DNA of 37,015 bases, from the NCBI GenBank assembly GCA_030041035.1, contig JASHOO010000079.1:1-37015 (forward strand), read 5' to 3'. Shown piece by piece: positions 16,239 to 25,422 of the stretch (position 1 is its first letter; every line of letters starts with the position of its first letter). Origin of the DNA: Bryobacteraceae bacterium. Lineage in GTDB: Bacteria > Acidobacteriota > Terriglobia > Bryobacterales > Bryobacteraceae. The translations under genes were made by a program, and so were the position numbers. The notes beneath the pieces were generated by a model that made no database searches, was not told the origin of the DNA, and was given only the letters and a program-made list of their open reading frames with translations.

Positions 16239-17348
16239 ATGCAGTGGACGCGACGGAATTGTCTGAACGCCATTGGCGGCGCGCTGGGCGCCACTCGCCT
16301 TTTGCCGGCGCAGGTCTCTTCCCAGGCCGGCGCGAGCAAACTCGCCATGCCGGGTCTGTTTCGCGGGCGCGTGGTCGCAGTCGAGCATCCGGGATCGATT
16401 ATCGAGGGCCGCTATCAAGCCGAGCCGGTGCGGCAAATGATCCGCAAGGGAATGGCCGAGATCACCGGAGCAGACGGCTGGGCCGACGCCTGGCGGTTGT
16501 TCGTGGAACCGGGTGACGTGGTGGGCATCAAGGTGAATCCCGTGGGGCAGCCCCACGTGATCTCGGCCGCCGAGGTGATGCGCGAGATCATCGCCGGATT
16601 GAACGCGGCCGGCGTCAAGAACAAAGACATCGTGGTCTACGACCGGTATCGTGCGCAATTCTTTCATGCCGGCTTCGACAAGTGGCTGCCCGAGGGTGTG
16701 CGTACTTCAAACGCGGCCGAAGATTATGATGCCGTGCAGCAGGCCATCGAGGGCTACGATCCGGACCATTACATGGACATGGCCCTGACTCTGCCGGGCT
16801 ATGACGCGACCAGTCTGACGGCGCGCCGGTCTTACGCCGCACACTTCATCACGAAAGAGGTCAACAAGCTGATCAACCTGCCCGTGCTGAAGGACCACCA
16901 ATCGGCGGGGGTCACGCTGGCGTTGAAAAACCTTTCACACGGCCTGGTCAATAACGTCTGCCGCAGCCATTCCTCGAGTACCCTAAACACCTGCGGGCAG
17001 TTCATTCCCGCGGTGGTCTCGATGCCGGTGATCCGCAACAAGGCGGTGCTGCACGTACTCGACGGAGTCAAGGGTCTGTATCATGGCGGTCCCGGCGCCC
17101 GCCCGGAGTTCGTGTGGGAGCACAAGACGATTTACTTCGCCACCGACCCGGTAGCACTGGATCATATTTGTTGGAAAGCGATCGATCAGAAACGCGTGGC
17201 CATGGGGATGAAGACCATCGCCGAAGACCGGCCCGACAAATACAGCACCTTCTGGAACCGCCAGCCGGAGCACGTGGAAATCGCGGGAGCGTTGGGGCTA
17301 GGGGAGTGGGACGAATCCAAGATCGACATCAGGAGAATTCGGCTCTGA
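16239..17348 (+). CDS. DUF362 domain protein with Tat-like leader
   Basis: Protein of 369 aa. The leader has a twin-arginine start (TRRNCLNAIGGALG) followed by LLPAQ, so it is probably exported. The body matches the DUF362 family: GDVVGIKVNP, EVMREIIAGLNAAGVKNKDIVVYDR, INLPVLKDH with LKNLSHGLVNN, VLHVLDGVKGLYHGGPG and FATDPVALDHICWKAID. Some DUF362 proteins carry 4Fe-4S ferredoxin motifs; none is seen here. Biochemical function is unknown. Start ATG 16239 has GGAGG at 16223-16227 (11 nt) and GGAAG closer in. Its last bases CTGA overlap the apparent CTG start of the following J-domain gene. Confidence 0.8.
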   Translation: MQWTRRNCLNAIGGALGATRLLPAQVSSQAGASKLAMPGLFRGRVVAVEHPGSIIEGRYQAEPVRQMIRKGMAEITGADGWADAWRLFVEPGDVVGIKVNPVGQPHVISAAEVMREIIAGLNAAGVKNKDIVVYDRYRAQFFHAGFDKWLPEGVRTSNAAEDYDAVQQAIEGYDPDHYMDMALTLPGYDATSLTARRSYAAHFITKEVNKLINLPVLKDHQSAGVTLALKNLSHGLVNNVCRSHSSSTLNTCGQFIPAVVSMPVIRNKAVLHVLDGVKGLYHGGPGARPEFVWEHKTIYFATDPVALDHICWKAIDQKRVAMGMKTIAEDRPDKYSTFWNRQPEHVEIAGALGLGEWDESKIDIRRIRL

Positions 17349-18322
17349 CGTATTACGACGACCTGGGCCTCTCCGCCCGTGCGTCGGGCGACGAGGTTCG
17401 GCAAGCCTACCTGAACCTCGTGCGCCTGCTGCACCCCGATCTGGCGTCTGAGCCCTCCTTGAAACGATTCTCCGAGAACCAGTTGAAGCGTGTGAGCCGC
17501 GCTTATGCCGTGCTGTCCGATCCCGACCGGCGCCGGCGCTATGACTCGCAATTGGCAAGGGCGGATGAAGAACCACCCGAAGAGCCGGTTAGCGCCCGGC
17601 GCAGCGTCGGCCGGAGCCGGGCGCGGGCCTGGATCACGCTCGGCTGGCTGATCTGCGCTTTCGCGGGAATCGTGGGCATCGGCTGGTACGTGAGCGAGCA
17701 AGCCGGGACCCCCTCGGAGCCGGCGCAAGTCAGCGCTGCGCCCAATCCGCCGGCTGCCACCGCGACTTCATCGCTGCAGCCAGCCACAGCTTCATCCGAC
17801 GCTGCGGACAAATCTGCGGATCCCGATTCTGTGCACTCCGAACTGGCCACTGCCAAGGCGGATCGCGATCGCGCCCTGGAGCAGACCGTCCTGCAAGCTA
17901 AGGAGCTGGATTTTCTGACGGGCCGCATCTTGGCCGGCAAGCCCGGCCCTGGATCCAGCCGCCTTTCGGGCGTCTGGGCGCTCCCACCGTCCCCGGCGGC
18001 ACAGGCGGCGTCCGCGTTTACTCCCGAGGCCGTGGATCTCATCGTCAGCGTACAGCAGGATGTAATACAAGGCCGCTTCCGGGCGCGTTATCCGGGCATG
18101 GGCGGGCCCGATCCGCCCATGGTGCGTTTCTATTTCGAAGGTAAGCTCCAGGATGACGTCGTCAACGCCACTTGGAACGGCGAGGATGGATCGAAGGGCG
18201 AAATCCAACTGAAGCTTTCGTCCGACAATGCCTTGCAATTGGTCTGGTCCTCCACACAGCCGGGCAAGCAGAGCGGGCCCGACTCGGGTACCCTGGCGCT
18301 GGTGCGCAAGCCCGGTCTGTAA
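17345..18322 (+). CDS. membrane-anchored J-domain protein (apparent CTG start)
   Basis: Protein of 325 aa. An N-terminal J-domain (MTYYDDLGLSARAS, HPD at residues 30-32, AYAVLSDPDRRRRYD) would stimulate a DnaK-type Hsp70. It is followed by a charged linker, one transmembrane helix (AWITLGWLICAFAGIVGIGWYV, about 96-117), an Ala/Ser/Pro-rich stretch and a C-terminal beta-rich domain (DLIVSVQQDVIQGRFRARY, VRFYFEGKLQDDVVNATW). The frame is open upstream to 17114, but the J-domain starts exactly at CTG 17345, with AGGAG at 17331-17335 (9-nt spacing) and a CTGA overlap with the DUF362 stop. A GTG at 17306 is the alternative and would add 13 residues with no good ribosome site. Confidence 0.75.
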   Translation: MTYYDDLGLSARASGDEVRQAYLNLVRLLHPDLASEPSLKRFSENQLKRVSRAYAVLSDPDRRRRYDSQLARADEEPPEEPVSARRSVGRSRARAWITLGWLICAFAGIVGIGWYVSEQAGTPSEPAQVSAAPNPPAATATSSLQPATASSDAADKSADPDSVHSELATAKADRDRALEQTVLQAKELDFLTGRILAGKPGPGSSRLSGVWALPPSPAAQAASAFTPEAVDLIVSVQQDVIQGRFRARYPGMGGPDPPMVRFYFEGKLQDDVVNATWNGEDGSKGEIQLKLSSDNALQLVWSSTQPGKQSGPDSGTLALVRKPGL

Positions 18323-18353
18323 CCACCGCCCGTAGCGTATCATCTTAACTACA

Positions 18354-19526
18354 ATGCCTCAGCCATTAACGACGCCGGTACCCGCTGGCGCGCAGGATGA
18401 AACGGCTCGGCCGAGCCGGCCGTTTGCCGAACGCGTGGTTTCTCTCGACGCCTTCCGTGGCGCCACCATGGCCCTGATGGTGCTGGTGAACACGCCCGGC
18501 GACGGGGGGCACGTCTATGCGCCGCTTGAGCACTCGGAATGGAACGGCTGGACTCCCACCGATGTCGTCTTTCCGTCCTTTATGTGGATCGTCGGCGTCG
18601 CGATCGCGATTGTAGTTGCGCGCCGCCTGGCGGCAGGAGTGCCGCGGGCTCACATCTTCGGCCAGGCTTTCCGCCGTGCTGCGATTCTTTACGTATTTGG
18701 CCTCATCGTCTATGCCTACCCGACCTTCGATCTCTCCACCCAGCGCCTCCTCGGCGTCTTGCAGCGCATCGCGATCTGCTACCTGATTGCGACCGCCATC
18801 TACTTAACGACCAACCTTCGCGGCCAGATTATCTGGATCGTTTCGCTTCTCGCCGGTTACTGGCTGCTCATGACCCTGGTGCCCGTTCCCGGGTATGGGG
18901 CCGGCCGGCTGGACCTGGAAGGCAACTTCGCACATTACGTCGACCGCATCGTGCTGGGAGCACACAATTACGCAAACACGAAAACCTGGGATCCGGAAGG
19001 AATCATCAGCACGATTCCCGCGATTGCTACGGTTCTGTTCGGAATCATGGCTGGACACATTCTGCGCCGGGAGCGTCCGCTCACCCAAAGGATCATCAGG
19101 CTTTTGGCCGTCGGCGTGCTGCTCCTCGCCGCGGGCCAGATCTCGAACATCTGGCTGCCCATTAACAAGAAGCTCTGGACCAGTTCGTTCTCGATGTTCA
19201 TGGCCGGTCTGGATTTCGTCATCTTCGCGGCGATGTTATGGCTGGTGGATGTCCGAGGCTACAAGCGCTGGGCCAAGCCGTTCGTCATTATGGGCATGAA
19301 CGCCATCACGGTCTACTTGATTTCTGAGCTGCTCGATCAGGTTTTCGACGTGATTCGCTTCAGCTCCGGCGGACACGTGGTCACGTTGCACTGGTGGCTC
19401 AACAGCCTTTTCACCACGGTAGCATCGCCTATCAACGCGTCGTTGCTTTTCGCGATTGCTTACACGCTTCTGATGTACCTGGTAGCGTACGCGATGTACC
19501 GCCGCGGCTGGTTCTTACGCGTTTAG
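18354..19526 (+). CDS. NagX / HGSNAT-like multi-pass membrane acyltransferase
   Basis: Protein of 390 aa with about ten hydrophobic helices. The start of the membrane domain has the COG4299 signature: RVVSLDAFRGATMALMVLVN, then HSEWNGWTPTDVVFPSFMW and IVGVAIAIVVARR. Later helices include LLGVLQRIAICYLIATAIYL and FVIMGMNAITVYLISELLDQV. The family contains the human heparan-alpha-glucosaminide N-acetyltransferase and bacterial NagX, which sits in chitin/GlcNAc clusters. Transmembrane transfer of acetyl groups to amino sugars is therefore plausible, but unproven in bacteria of this type. ATG 18354 is used. It lies 31 bp after the J-domain gene and ends 5 bp from the convergent permease gene. Confidence 0.8.
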   Translation: MPQPLTTPVPAGAQDETARPSRPFAERVVSLDAFRGATMALMVLVNTPGDGGHVYAPLEHSEWNGWTPTDVVFPSFMWIVGVAIAIVVARRLAAGVPRAHIFGQAFRRAAILYVFGLIVYAYPTFDLSTQRLLGVLQRIAICYLIATAIYLTTNLRGQIIWIVSLLAGYWLLMTLVPVPGYGAGRLDLEGNFAHYVDRIVLGAHNYANTKTWDPEGIISTIPAIATVLFGIMAGHILRRERPLTQRIIRLLAVGVLLLAAGQISNIWLPINKKLWTSSFSMFMAGLDFVIFAAMLWLVDVRGYKRWAKPFVIMGMNAITVYLISELLDQVFDVIRFSSGGHVVTLHWWLNSLFTTVASPINASLLFAIAYTLLMYLVAYAMYRRGWFLRV

Positions 19527-19531
19527 GCGCG

Positions 19532-20815
19532 CTATTCGTGTCGGAGGGCGGCTATGGGATCGAGGCGCGCCGCTTTCATCGCCGGCCACATGCCGAAAAA
19601 CAGACCAATGCTGGTCGCCACGACGAAGCCGGTAATGACCGACCACATAGGCACGGTTGAAGGCAGGCTGGGCACGAGTGTCCGAATGGTCACGCTGAGC
19701 AGCCACCCGATGAGGATGCCGATCAGTCCGCCGGATGCGGTCAACGTCATGGCCTCCAACAGGAACTGCCAGGTGATATCGCTACGGCGCGCGCCGATGG
19801 CCTTGCGTACGCCGATCTCGCGCGTCCGCTCCGTGACCGACACCAGCATGATGTTCATCACTCCAATACCGCCCACCAGCAGACCGATGGAAGAAATCAC
19901 CACCATCACCAGCGCCACCGTGCTGATGATCTGGCGGAAATTGCCGATGACCGAGTCCGCGCTCGCGATGCCGAAATTATTGGGTTCGGTCGGCTTCACG
20001 TGCCGGCGCCGCCGAAGCACCTCCGCCACTTCATCCTTGGCCCGTTCCATTTGTCCCTCTTTGACCAGAACAAAGATGATGTTGTCCTTGGCTTCAGGGT
20101 AAAGTTTCTTGAAGGTGTCGTACGGGGTCAGGATGCCCTTGTCATTCTCGTCGTCGCCCAGGAATGACTTGAACTTGGTGAGGACGCCGACCACTTCCAG
20201 GCTGTGCCCGTCCGCAACGAACGTCTTTCCAATCGGATCCTCATTTTGGAAAAATCTCTTGCGCACGCCGTCGCCAATTACGGCGATATCGCGCCGGTGC
20301 AGGTCCTCGACGTCGCTAAAGAACCGGCCTTCCCCCAGCGCGGCGTTCAGAAGGCGCACGTGCTCCGCGGTAACGCCGACAAACAGGGCGTCCACCATAT
20401 CCTGACCTTTGTACTTGGCGGTAACGGGTGGCAAGCCCATGTCGTTGATGCCTAATCCGGGAAACAGCTCCACCGATACCGTATCCACCGACGGGCACTG
20501 TTCCTTAATCGCCATCGCATCGTCGTAAGTCAGCGGCTTGCGCGTCCGTTCCTCGGGGGTCAACCGGTGCGGGTTGCCGACCTCTAGCTTGTAAACGTAC
20601 AAAGTGCGGGTGCCGAACTGCTCCATCACATCCACCAGTTGCTTGTCCAATCCGGCAATGATCGAAGTGACGGCAATCACTGTTGTGGTGCCAATGACTA
20701 CACCGAGCACGGTCAGAAACGAACGGAACTTATGCGTGCGCAGGGTGTCCAACGCCAACCCGAGATTCTCGCGAACATTTTGACCGTATGACCGCATCGC
20801 TTGACTCGCCCTCAA
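19532..20815 (-). CDS. MacB-like ABC transporter permease
   Basis: Protein of 427 aa with the MacB/FtsX layout: N-terminal helix after LRTHKFRSFLTVLGVVIGTT, a large periplasmic domain (about 60-290), and three C-terminal helices with the conserved coupling segment REIGVRKAIGARRSDITWQFLLEA. Members export peptides, lipids or drugs, or act as mechanotransmission devices, together with a separate ATPase. Start: TTG 20815 overlaps the previous gene's TGA (TTGA); ATG 20797 seven codons in is an alternative. It is the second gene of a permease pair. No ATP-binding subunit or membrane-fusion protein lies in the window. Confidence 0.85.
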   Translation of the reverse strand: MRASQAMRSYGQNVRENLGLALDTLRTHKFRSFLTVLGVVIGTTTVIAVTSIIAGLDKQLVDVMEQFGTRTLYVYKLEVGNPHRLTPEERTRKPLTYDDAMAIKEQCPSVDTVSVELFPGLGINDMGLPPVTAKYKGQDMVDALFVGVTAEHVRLLNAALGEGRFFSDVEDLHRRDIAVIGDGVRKRFFQNEDPIGKTFVADGHSLEVVGVLTKFKSFLGDDENDKGILTPYDTFKKLYPEAKDNIIFVLVKEGQMERAKDEVAEVLRRRRHVKPTEPNNFGIASADSVIGNFRQIISTVALVMVVISSIGLLVGGIGVMNIMLVSVTERTREIGVRKAIGARRSDITWQFLLEAMTLTASGGLIGILIGWLLSVTIRTLVPSLPSTVPMWSVITGFVVATSIGLFFGMWPAMKAARLDPIAALRHE

Positions 20816-22110
20816 TTCTCCGTTCGCAGCGCCTCAATGGGATCGAGGCGTGATGCTTTGTTGGCCGGGTAGATGCCGAAAAACAACCCCACGGCGGTGG
20901 ATAGAGTCAGACCGACCACTACGGCACTCGCGGGAACAGAGGCCGTAAACACCGCATTGACCAGCTTGGCAATGAGGATCGCCAGAATCACTCCCGCGAT
21001 TCCCCCCGTGCCGGCCATCACACCCGACTCGATGATGAACTGCCACAAAATGTCCTTCCGCCTGGCTCCCAGCGATTTGCGAATGCCGATCTCATGCGTC
21101 CGCTCGGTCACGCTCGCCAGCATGATGTTCATGATCACGATCCCGCCCACCACCATGAACACCGCCACCAGGCCAATGGTCACGGCAAAGATGGTGCCCG
21201 TCAGGCCCTGCCATGCAGCCATGATTGTGTCGGAGGCGTTGATGCCGAAAGTATCTTCTTCCTTGTAGGGAACGTGCCTGCGAACGCGCATCAGCGCGCG
21301 TGTTTCGTCTTCCAGTTCCAGCATGTGCTGGGCATCCGGCGCCATGACGAAGACCAGCAGCTCCGGCCGCGTTGCCCAAACCACCCGATAGGTCGTCAGC
21401 GGGACAAAGGCGAAGTTATCCTGGCTTTGTCCAAACGTGCTGCCCACTTTTTCCATCACTCCAATTACCCGGAACGGAATGCCCCCCAGTAGCACTTCTT
21501 TGTCCAGGGGATCAACCCAGGGAAACAATTTCTCCACCAGGTCCTGCCCGATCACGCAGACCCGCGCATTGTGCTCATAATCGGTGTCGTTGATATACCG
21601 TCCCCGCTCCACTTTTTCGCGGCCGATGTCGGCATGGCTGGGGGTCACCGCCGTCAGTTGGATTTCCTCGATCAGGCGGTCTCTGTAGCGCGCGCGGGGA
21701 TTGGGCTGCAGGTTCGCAATCGCCGAGATGTGTTCGTATCCGCGCAGGTTCTCGACCAGATAGTCGTAGTCCTGCATGCGGATGGGCAGGTTACGCCGCC
21801 TGGCCTTGAGAAACGAGTCAAATCCCTGCGCCCACTGGAACTGATGCAACACGAAAGTATTGGCGCCGAGATTCGCAATGTGCGTGGCGATGTAAACGTT
21901 CATGCCGTTCACAATCGACATGACCACAATCAGCGTAGTTGTCGCGATCACCACACCCAGCAGCGTGAGGAAAGACCGCAGTTTGTGACTGCGCAGTGCC
22001 TCGAGCGCGAGCCAGAACGCCTCGCGCGCGGTTACCCACACGCTGACGCCTTTGTAGGTCTTGGTGACCCGCGACTCCATAAACGCCTCAGATGGGGTGA
22101 GCATTGGCAC
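20812..22110 (-). CDS. MacB-like ABC transporter permease
   Basis: Protein of 432 aa, paralogous to the next gene downstream: EALRSHKLRSFLTLLGVVIATT (first helix), periplasmic domain with VIGQDLVEKLFPWVDPLDKE, FtsX-type C-terminal helices and HEIGIRKSLGARRKDILWQF. Starts at GTG 22110, ATG 22104 and ATG 22080 are all possible and none has a clear Shine-Dalgarno. It overlaps the following permease by 4 bp, so the two likely form a heterodimer. Substrate is unknown, and the ATPase must be encoded elsewhere. Confidence 0.85.
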   Translation of the reverse strand: MPMLTPSEAFMESRVTKTYKGVSVWVTAREAFWLALEALRSHKLRSFLTLLGVVIATTTLIVVMSIVNGMNVYIATHIANLGANTFVLHQFQWAQGFDSFLKARRRNLPIRMQDYDYLVENLRGYEHISAIANLQPNPRARYRDRLIEEIQLTAVTPSHADIGREKVERGRYINDTDYEHNARVCVIGQDLVEKLFPWVDPLDKEVLLGGIPFRVIGVMEKVGSTFGQSQDNFAFVPLTTYRVVWATRPELLVFVMAPDAQHMLELEDETRALMRVRRHVPYKEEDTFGINASDTIMAAWQGLTGTIFAVTIGLVAVFMVVGGIVIMNIMLASVTERTHEIGIRKSLGARRKDILWQFIIESGVMAGTGGIAGVILAILIAKLVNAVFTASVPASAVVVGLTLSTAVGLFFGIYPANKASRLDPIEALRTEN

Positions 22111-22163
22111 GGCTAAACCTCTGAGTGTAATGCTTCATACTGATTATCGCCGATTCGGCACGC

Positions 22164-22892
22164 TCAACGCTCGATCAGCCTGCCGGCCGGCTCGTCAAGA
22201 AACCACTCCACTCCCTCAGCCTCGCGCAGACCGAGTTGCGCAGGGTATTTCAGGGGATCGTACGGCTCCTGGAACACCGCTCGCACCGCAGTTGCTTTGT
22301 CCTCTCCGGCCACCAGCATGGCGGTGTGACGCGCCGCCAGCAGCACTCCCGGAAGTAGGGTGATGCGCCATTGCGAAAGCTTTTCCACCCGAACAGGCGC
22401 CGCAATCTTTTGCCGGTCGGCGATCAGCGGTTCGCCGGGAAACAGGCTGGCGGTGTGCGCCTCGGCGCCCATGCCCCGATGGATCACGTCAAATCGCGGC
22501 AACTCATCCGGCCGGACCTTAAAGAAGCTGCCGATTTCTTCTACATACATGTCCGCGGCCGTCCTTGGATCAAGCTCGGCGTGAATGCGGTGCACCTGCT
22601 CCGGCGGAATGGCGGCGGGCAAGAGCAGCGCCCCGTTCGCCAGTCTGTAGTTGCTCTGGTTGTTGTCCGGCGGTACCGGCCGCTCATCCACCCAGAAAAA
22701 ATGAATCCCCTTCCACTGGAACTTGGAAGCCGCCATCCGCTCAAACATCAGCTTCGGTGAGGTGCCGCCCGACAAGGCAATCGTCGCCTGGCCCCGCTCC
22801 GCCCGCGCCTCTTCCAGCACGCCCAGAATATATTTCGCACACGCCTGCGCGGCCGCCGGCGGATCGGCAAAAATGTGGCGTTGTACGCTCAC
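22164..22892 (-). CDS. pgl: 6-phosphogluconolactonase
   Basis: Protein of 242 aa, typical DevB/Pgl length. It hydrolyses 6-phosphogluconolactone to 6-phosphogluconate, the second step of the oxidative pentose phosphate pathway. Family motifs: TIALSGGTSPKLMFE (phosphate-binding loop) and the WVDERPVPPDNNQSNY active-site segment; a later HRGMGAEAHTASLFPG carries the usual GxGxDGHTASLFPG motif with some changes. GTG 22892 overlaps the opcA stop (GTGA), so it is translationally coupled as the third gene of zwf-opcA-pgl. Confidence 0.93.
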   Translation of the reverse strand: MSVQRHIFADPPAAAQACAKYILGVLEEARAERGQATIALSGGTSPKLMFERMAASKFQWKGIHFFWVDERPVPPDNNQSNYRLANGALLLPAAIPPEQVHRIHAELDPRTAADMYVEEIGSFFKVRPDELPRFDVIHRGMGAEAHTASLFPGEPLIADRQKIAAPVRVEKLSQWRITLLPGVLLAARHTAMLVAGEDKATAVRAVFQEPYDPLKYPAQLGLREAEGVEWFLDEPAGRLIER

Positions 22893-23905
22893 TGCCGCTC
22901 CGCAGCCAGCCTCCCGGCACGCGCCAGGCTCTTCTCGTAGACCGCATCGCGCCCCGGAATCGACAGCTCCTCGCGTAGAAGCTCATAATCATTGTCCGGC
23001 GGAAACACGGCATGACTTGCGAGCGTATCGATTTGTACCTCCGCAAACTGCTGCGCCCGATCTCCGGAAACGAAGATGGCGACGTGCAATCCGCCTTCCA
23101 CCGGCCCTGTCAACTCGAGACGCGAAATCTGCCCCGCCCCTACATCCGGCGCCGCCTGCCACTTCACATGCGGATGGGCACCAGCGCTCTCCAGACACTC
23201 TGATATCCACGCCGCCAGATAATACGCGCCCGTCGGCGGAAAAGTTCCCCCGTACGTGACCGCCACCTGCGTTAGTTCCGGCAGTCGCGCCAGGTAACTA
23301 CGGCTCTCGAAAATCTGCGAGATCAGCTCCCGCACGCGCGTCAGCCGCGTCCACGCCAGATCGCCGGCTACTTTCCCGGTACGCTGAATTTGTGCCAGAA
23401 TCGCCGCCGGATCTGGAAATGCTGATGAATCCAGCAACAGCTTGTGCGCAATCCGGGCGATTTGGGGGAACTCCGGCAATCCGAACAATCGCGCGCTGCG
23501 GCACCAGACCATCACCGGCAGATCAGCGACCGCCAGAGGAAGCACCACCGGGGCCAGATCGGGCAGGCTGGCATCCGACGCACTGATCTCGATCTGTTCG
23601 CAGCAGATCTGCCGGCGATGCCCAAACGGCATCCAACATTGCGAGAATACGCGCGACGCCAGCTCTCGCATACCCGAGGGATGGAAGCGAATGACGATCG
23701 CACGGCTGGGATGCTCGGGCATCAGCGCTGCCATCGTGGACCACACGTCGCTCGGGTCTTCCGATTCCTCCACCAGCGTGATCAGCGTCATGGTGCACGC
23801 TCGCAGCACGCCCGATGAATGCGCCGGATCCGATTCCTTACCCAGCGTCACCCAAAGCTCCGCCAATTCCCGCAGCACGCGCTCGGGTTGGATCGTCGTG
23901 CTCAC
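22889..23905 (-). CDS. opcA: glucose-6-phosphate dehydrogenase assembly protein OpcA
   Basis: Protein of 338 aa. OpcA binds and redox-regulates glucose-6-phosphate dehydrogenase in cyanobacteria and actinobacteria. Recognised by SSGVLRACTMTLITLVEE near the N-terminus, MPEHPSRAIVIRF, the CCEQIEI segment and LPVMVWCRSARLF. The first ATG (23917) lies inside zwf. GTG 23905 is preferred because GGAG (23912-23915), part of that ATGGAG, lies 6 nt upstream, and GTG overlaps the zwf stop as GTGA. Order zwf-opcA-pgl is the classical arrangement. Two adjacent cysteines (CCEQ) are present, but whether they serve thioredoxin control is unknown. Confidence 0.88.
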   Translation of the reverse strand: MSTTIQPERVLRELAELWVTLGKESDPAHSSGVLRACTMTLITLVEESEDPSDVWSTMAALMPEHPSRAIVIRFHPSGMRELASRVFSQCWMPFGHRRQICCEQIEISASDASLPDLAPVVLPLAVADLPVMVWCRSARLFGLPEFPQIARIAHKLLLDSSAFPDPAAILAQIQRTGKVAGDLAWTRLTRVRELISQIFESRSYLARLPELTQVAVTYGGTFPPTGAYYLAAWISECLESAGAHPHVKWQAAPDVGAGQISRLELTGPVEGGLHVAIFVSGDRAQQFAEVQIDTLASHAVFPPDNDYELLREELSIPGRDAVYEKSLARAGRLAAERQ

Positions 23906-25422
23906 GGCGTTCTCCATGTGTGCCCGCGGCGCGCCAGCATCTCATCGGCCGCCTTCGGGCCCCACGTTCCGGCGTCGTAGTTGGGAAAATCGAACTTCTG
24001 GTTCTGCCAAACGTTCAGGATGGGCTCCACTGCCCCCCAGCTCGCCTCCACCATGTCCTGCCGCGTGTACAGCGTCGCGTCGCCGATCATCGCATCCAGC
24101 AGCAGCGTTTCGTATGCCGTGGGCGACCGCTCGCCGAAGCTCGTTCCGTAATTGAAATCCATCGATACCGGCCGCAGCTTCATCCCCGCACCCGGCCGTT
24201 TCGACAGAAACCGCAGCGAGATCCCCTCCTCCGGCTGGATGCGCAGGATGAGAAGGTTCGGCGTGGACCCGTCATCGTTACCGCCAAACACCGCATGCGG
24301 CGCCTCGTTGAACTGAATGGCGATTTCGGTCACTCGCTTGGGCAGCCGCTTACCCGTGCGAATGTAAAACGGCACGCCCGCCCAGCGCCAGTTGTCCACA
24401 AAGAACGTTGCCGCCGCGTAGGTGTCCGTCTGCGACTGCCCATCCACTCCCTTCTCCTGCCGGAATCCGGGAACGTCTGCTCCGCCGATCCGCGCCGGTC
24501 CATACTGCCCCGACACCGAATTCGCAAGAACCTCATCCGGCTTCATCACTCGCACCGTGCGCAGCAGCTTGGCGCGCTCGTCGCGCACCGCATCCGGCTG
24601 AAATGTGGCGCTCGGCTCCATGGCAATCGTCGCCATGATCTGCAGCAGGTGGTTTTGAATCATGTCGCGCAGTGCGCCGGCTTCCTGATAATATCCGCCG
24701 CGCCCTTCCACACCGATCGATTCTGCCGCCGTGATCTGCACGCTGTTCACATACCGCCGGTCCCACAGCGGCTCAAAAATGCCGTTTCCGAACCGGAACG
24801 CCAGGATGTTCTGCACCGTCTCCTTACCCAGGTAGTGATCGATGCGATACACATCGGATTCGCGGAACACCTCGTGCAGGTTGCCGCTCAGCTCGCGCGC
24901 GCTCTCCAGGTCGTGCCCGAACGGCTTTTCAATGACAATCCGCCGCCACCCGTTGCCCGCCGCCAGGCCCGCCGCACCGATACCCTTGGCCGCCGCTGCA
25001 TACTGGCTGGGCTGCGTCGATAGATAAAACAGCACGTTGCCCGCCGTGTGGCGGCATTCTTCAATCCCGTTCAGGTGGGACGCCAGATTCGAGAACGCCC
25101 CCGAATCGCCGATGTCTCCCGCCATGTAGTAGAGCCCCTGCGCGAAGCCGGACCACACCTCTTCATCGAACGGCGAGTCCTCCAGGAACTTCGCGACAGA
25201 CTCACGCATGCTCGCGCGAAACTGATCGTCGGACATCGGCGTGCGCGAAATTCCAACCACCGCAAATCCCGGTGACAACCGCCTCTCATACGCCAGCCGG
25301 TAGAGCGCAGGCAGTAGCTTGCGCTTCGTCAGGTCTCCGTTCGCTCCGAAAATGGCTACCGCGCATTCCGGAATGCGCCGCTCGAAACGCAGAGGATCCT
25401 GAAACGGGTTCGCCGAAGCCAT
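23902..25422 (-). CDS. zwf: glucose-6-phosphate 1-dehydrogenase
   Basis: Protein of 506 aa, normal length. It oxidises glucose-6-phosphate to 6-phosphogluconolactone with NADP+ or NAD+. Motifs: dinucleotide site IFGANGDLTKRKLLPAL (about 24-40), IVIEKPFGHD (162-171) and the active-site peptide RIDHYLGKETVQN (193-205) with the catalytic His. The open frame begins at 25467, but ATG 25422 gives the standard N-terminus and the first 15 residues of the longer form have no family match. It is the first gene of an operon with opcA and pgl, supplying NADPH and pentose phosphates. Confidence 0.95.
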   Translation of the reverse strand: MASANPFQDPLRFERRIPECAVAIFGANGDLTKRKLLPALYRLAYERRLSPGFAVVGISRTPMSDDQFRASMRESVAKFLEDSPFDEEVWSGFAQGLYYMAGDIGDSGAFSNLASHLNGIEECRHTAGNVLFYLSTQPSQYAAAAKGIGAAGLAAGNGWRRIVIEKPFGHDLESARELSGNLHEVFRESDVYRIDHYLGKETVQNILAFRFGNGIFEPLWDRRYVNSVQITAAESIGVEGRGGYYQEAGALRDMIQNHLLQIMATIAMEPSATFQPDAVRDERAKLLRTVRVMKPDEVLANSVSGQYGPARIGGADVPGFRQEKGVDGQSQTDTYAAATFFVDNWRWAGVPFYIRTGKRLPKRVTEIAIQFNEAPHAVFGGNDDGSTPNLLILRIQPEEGISLRFLSKRPGAGMKLRPVSMDFNYGTSFGERSPTAYETLLLDAMIGDATLYTRQDMVEASWGAVEPILNVWQNQKFDFPNYDAGTWGPKAADEMLARRGHTWRTP

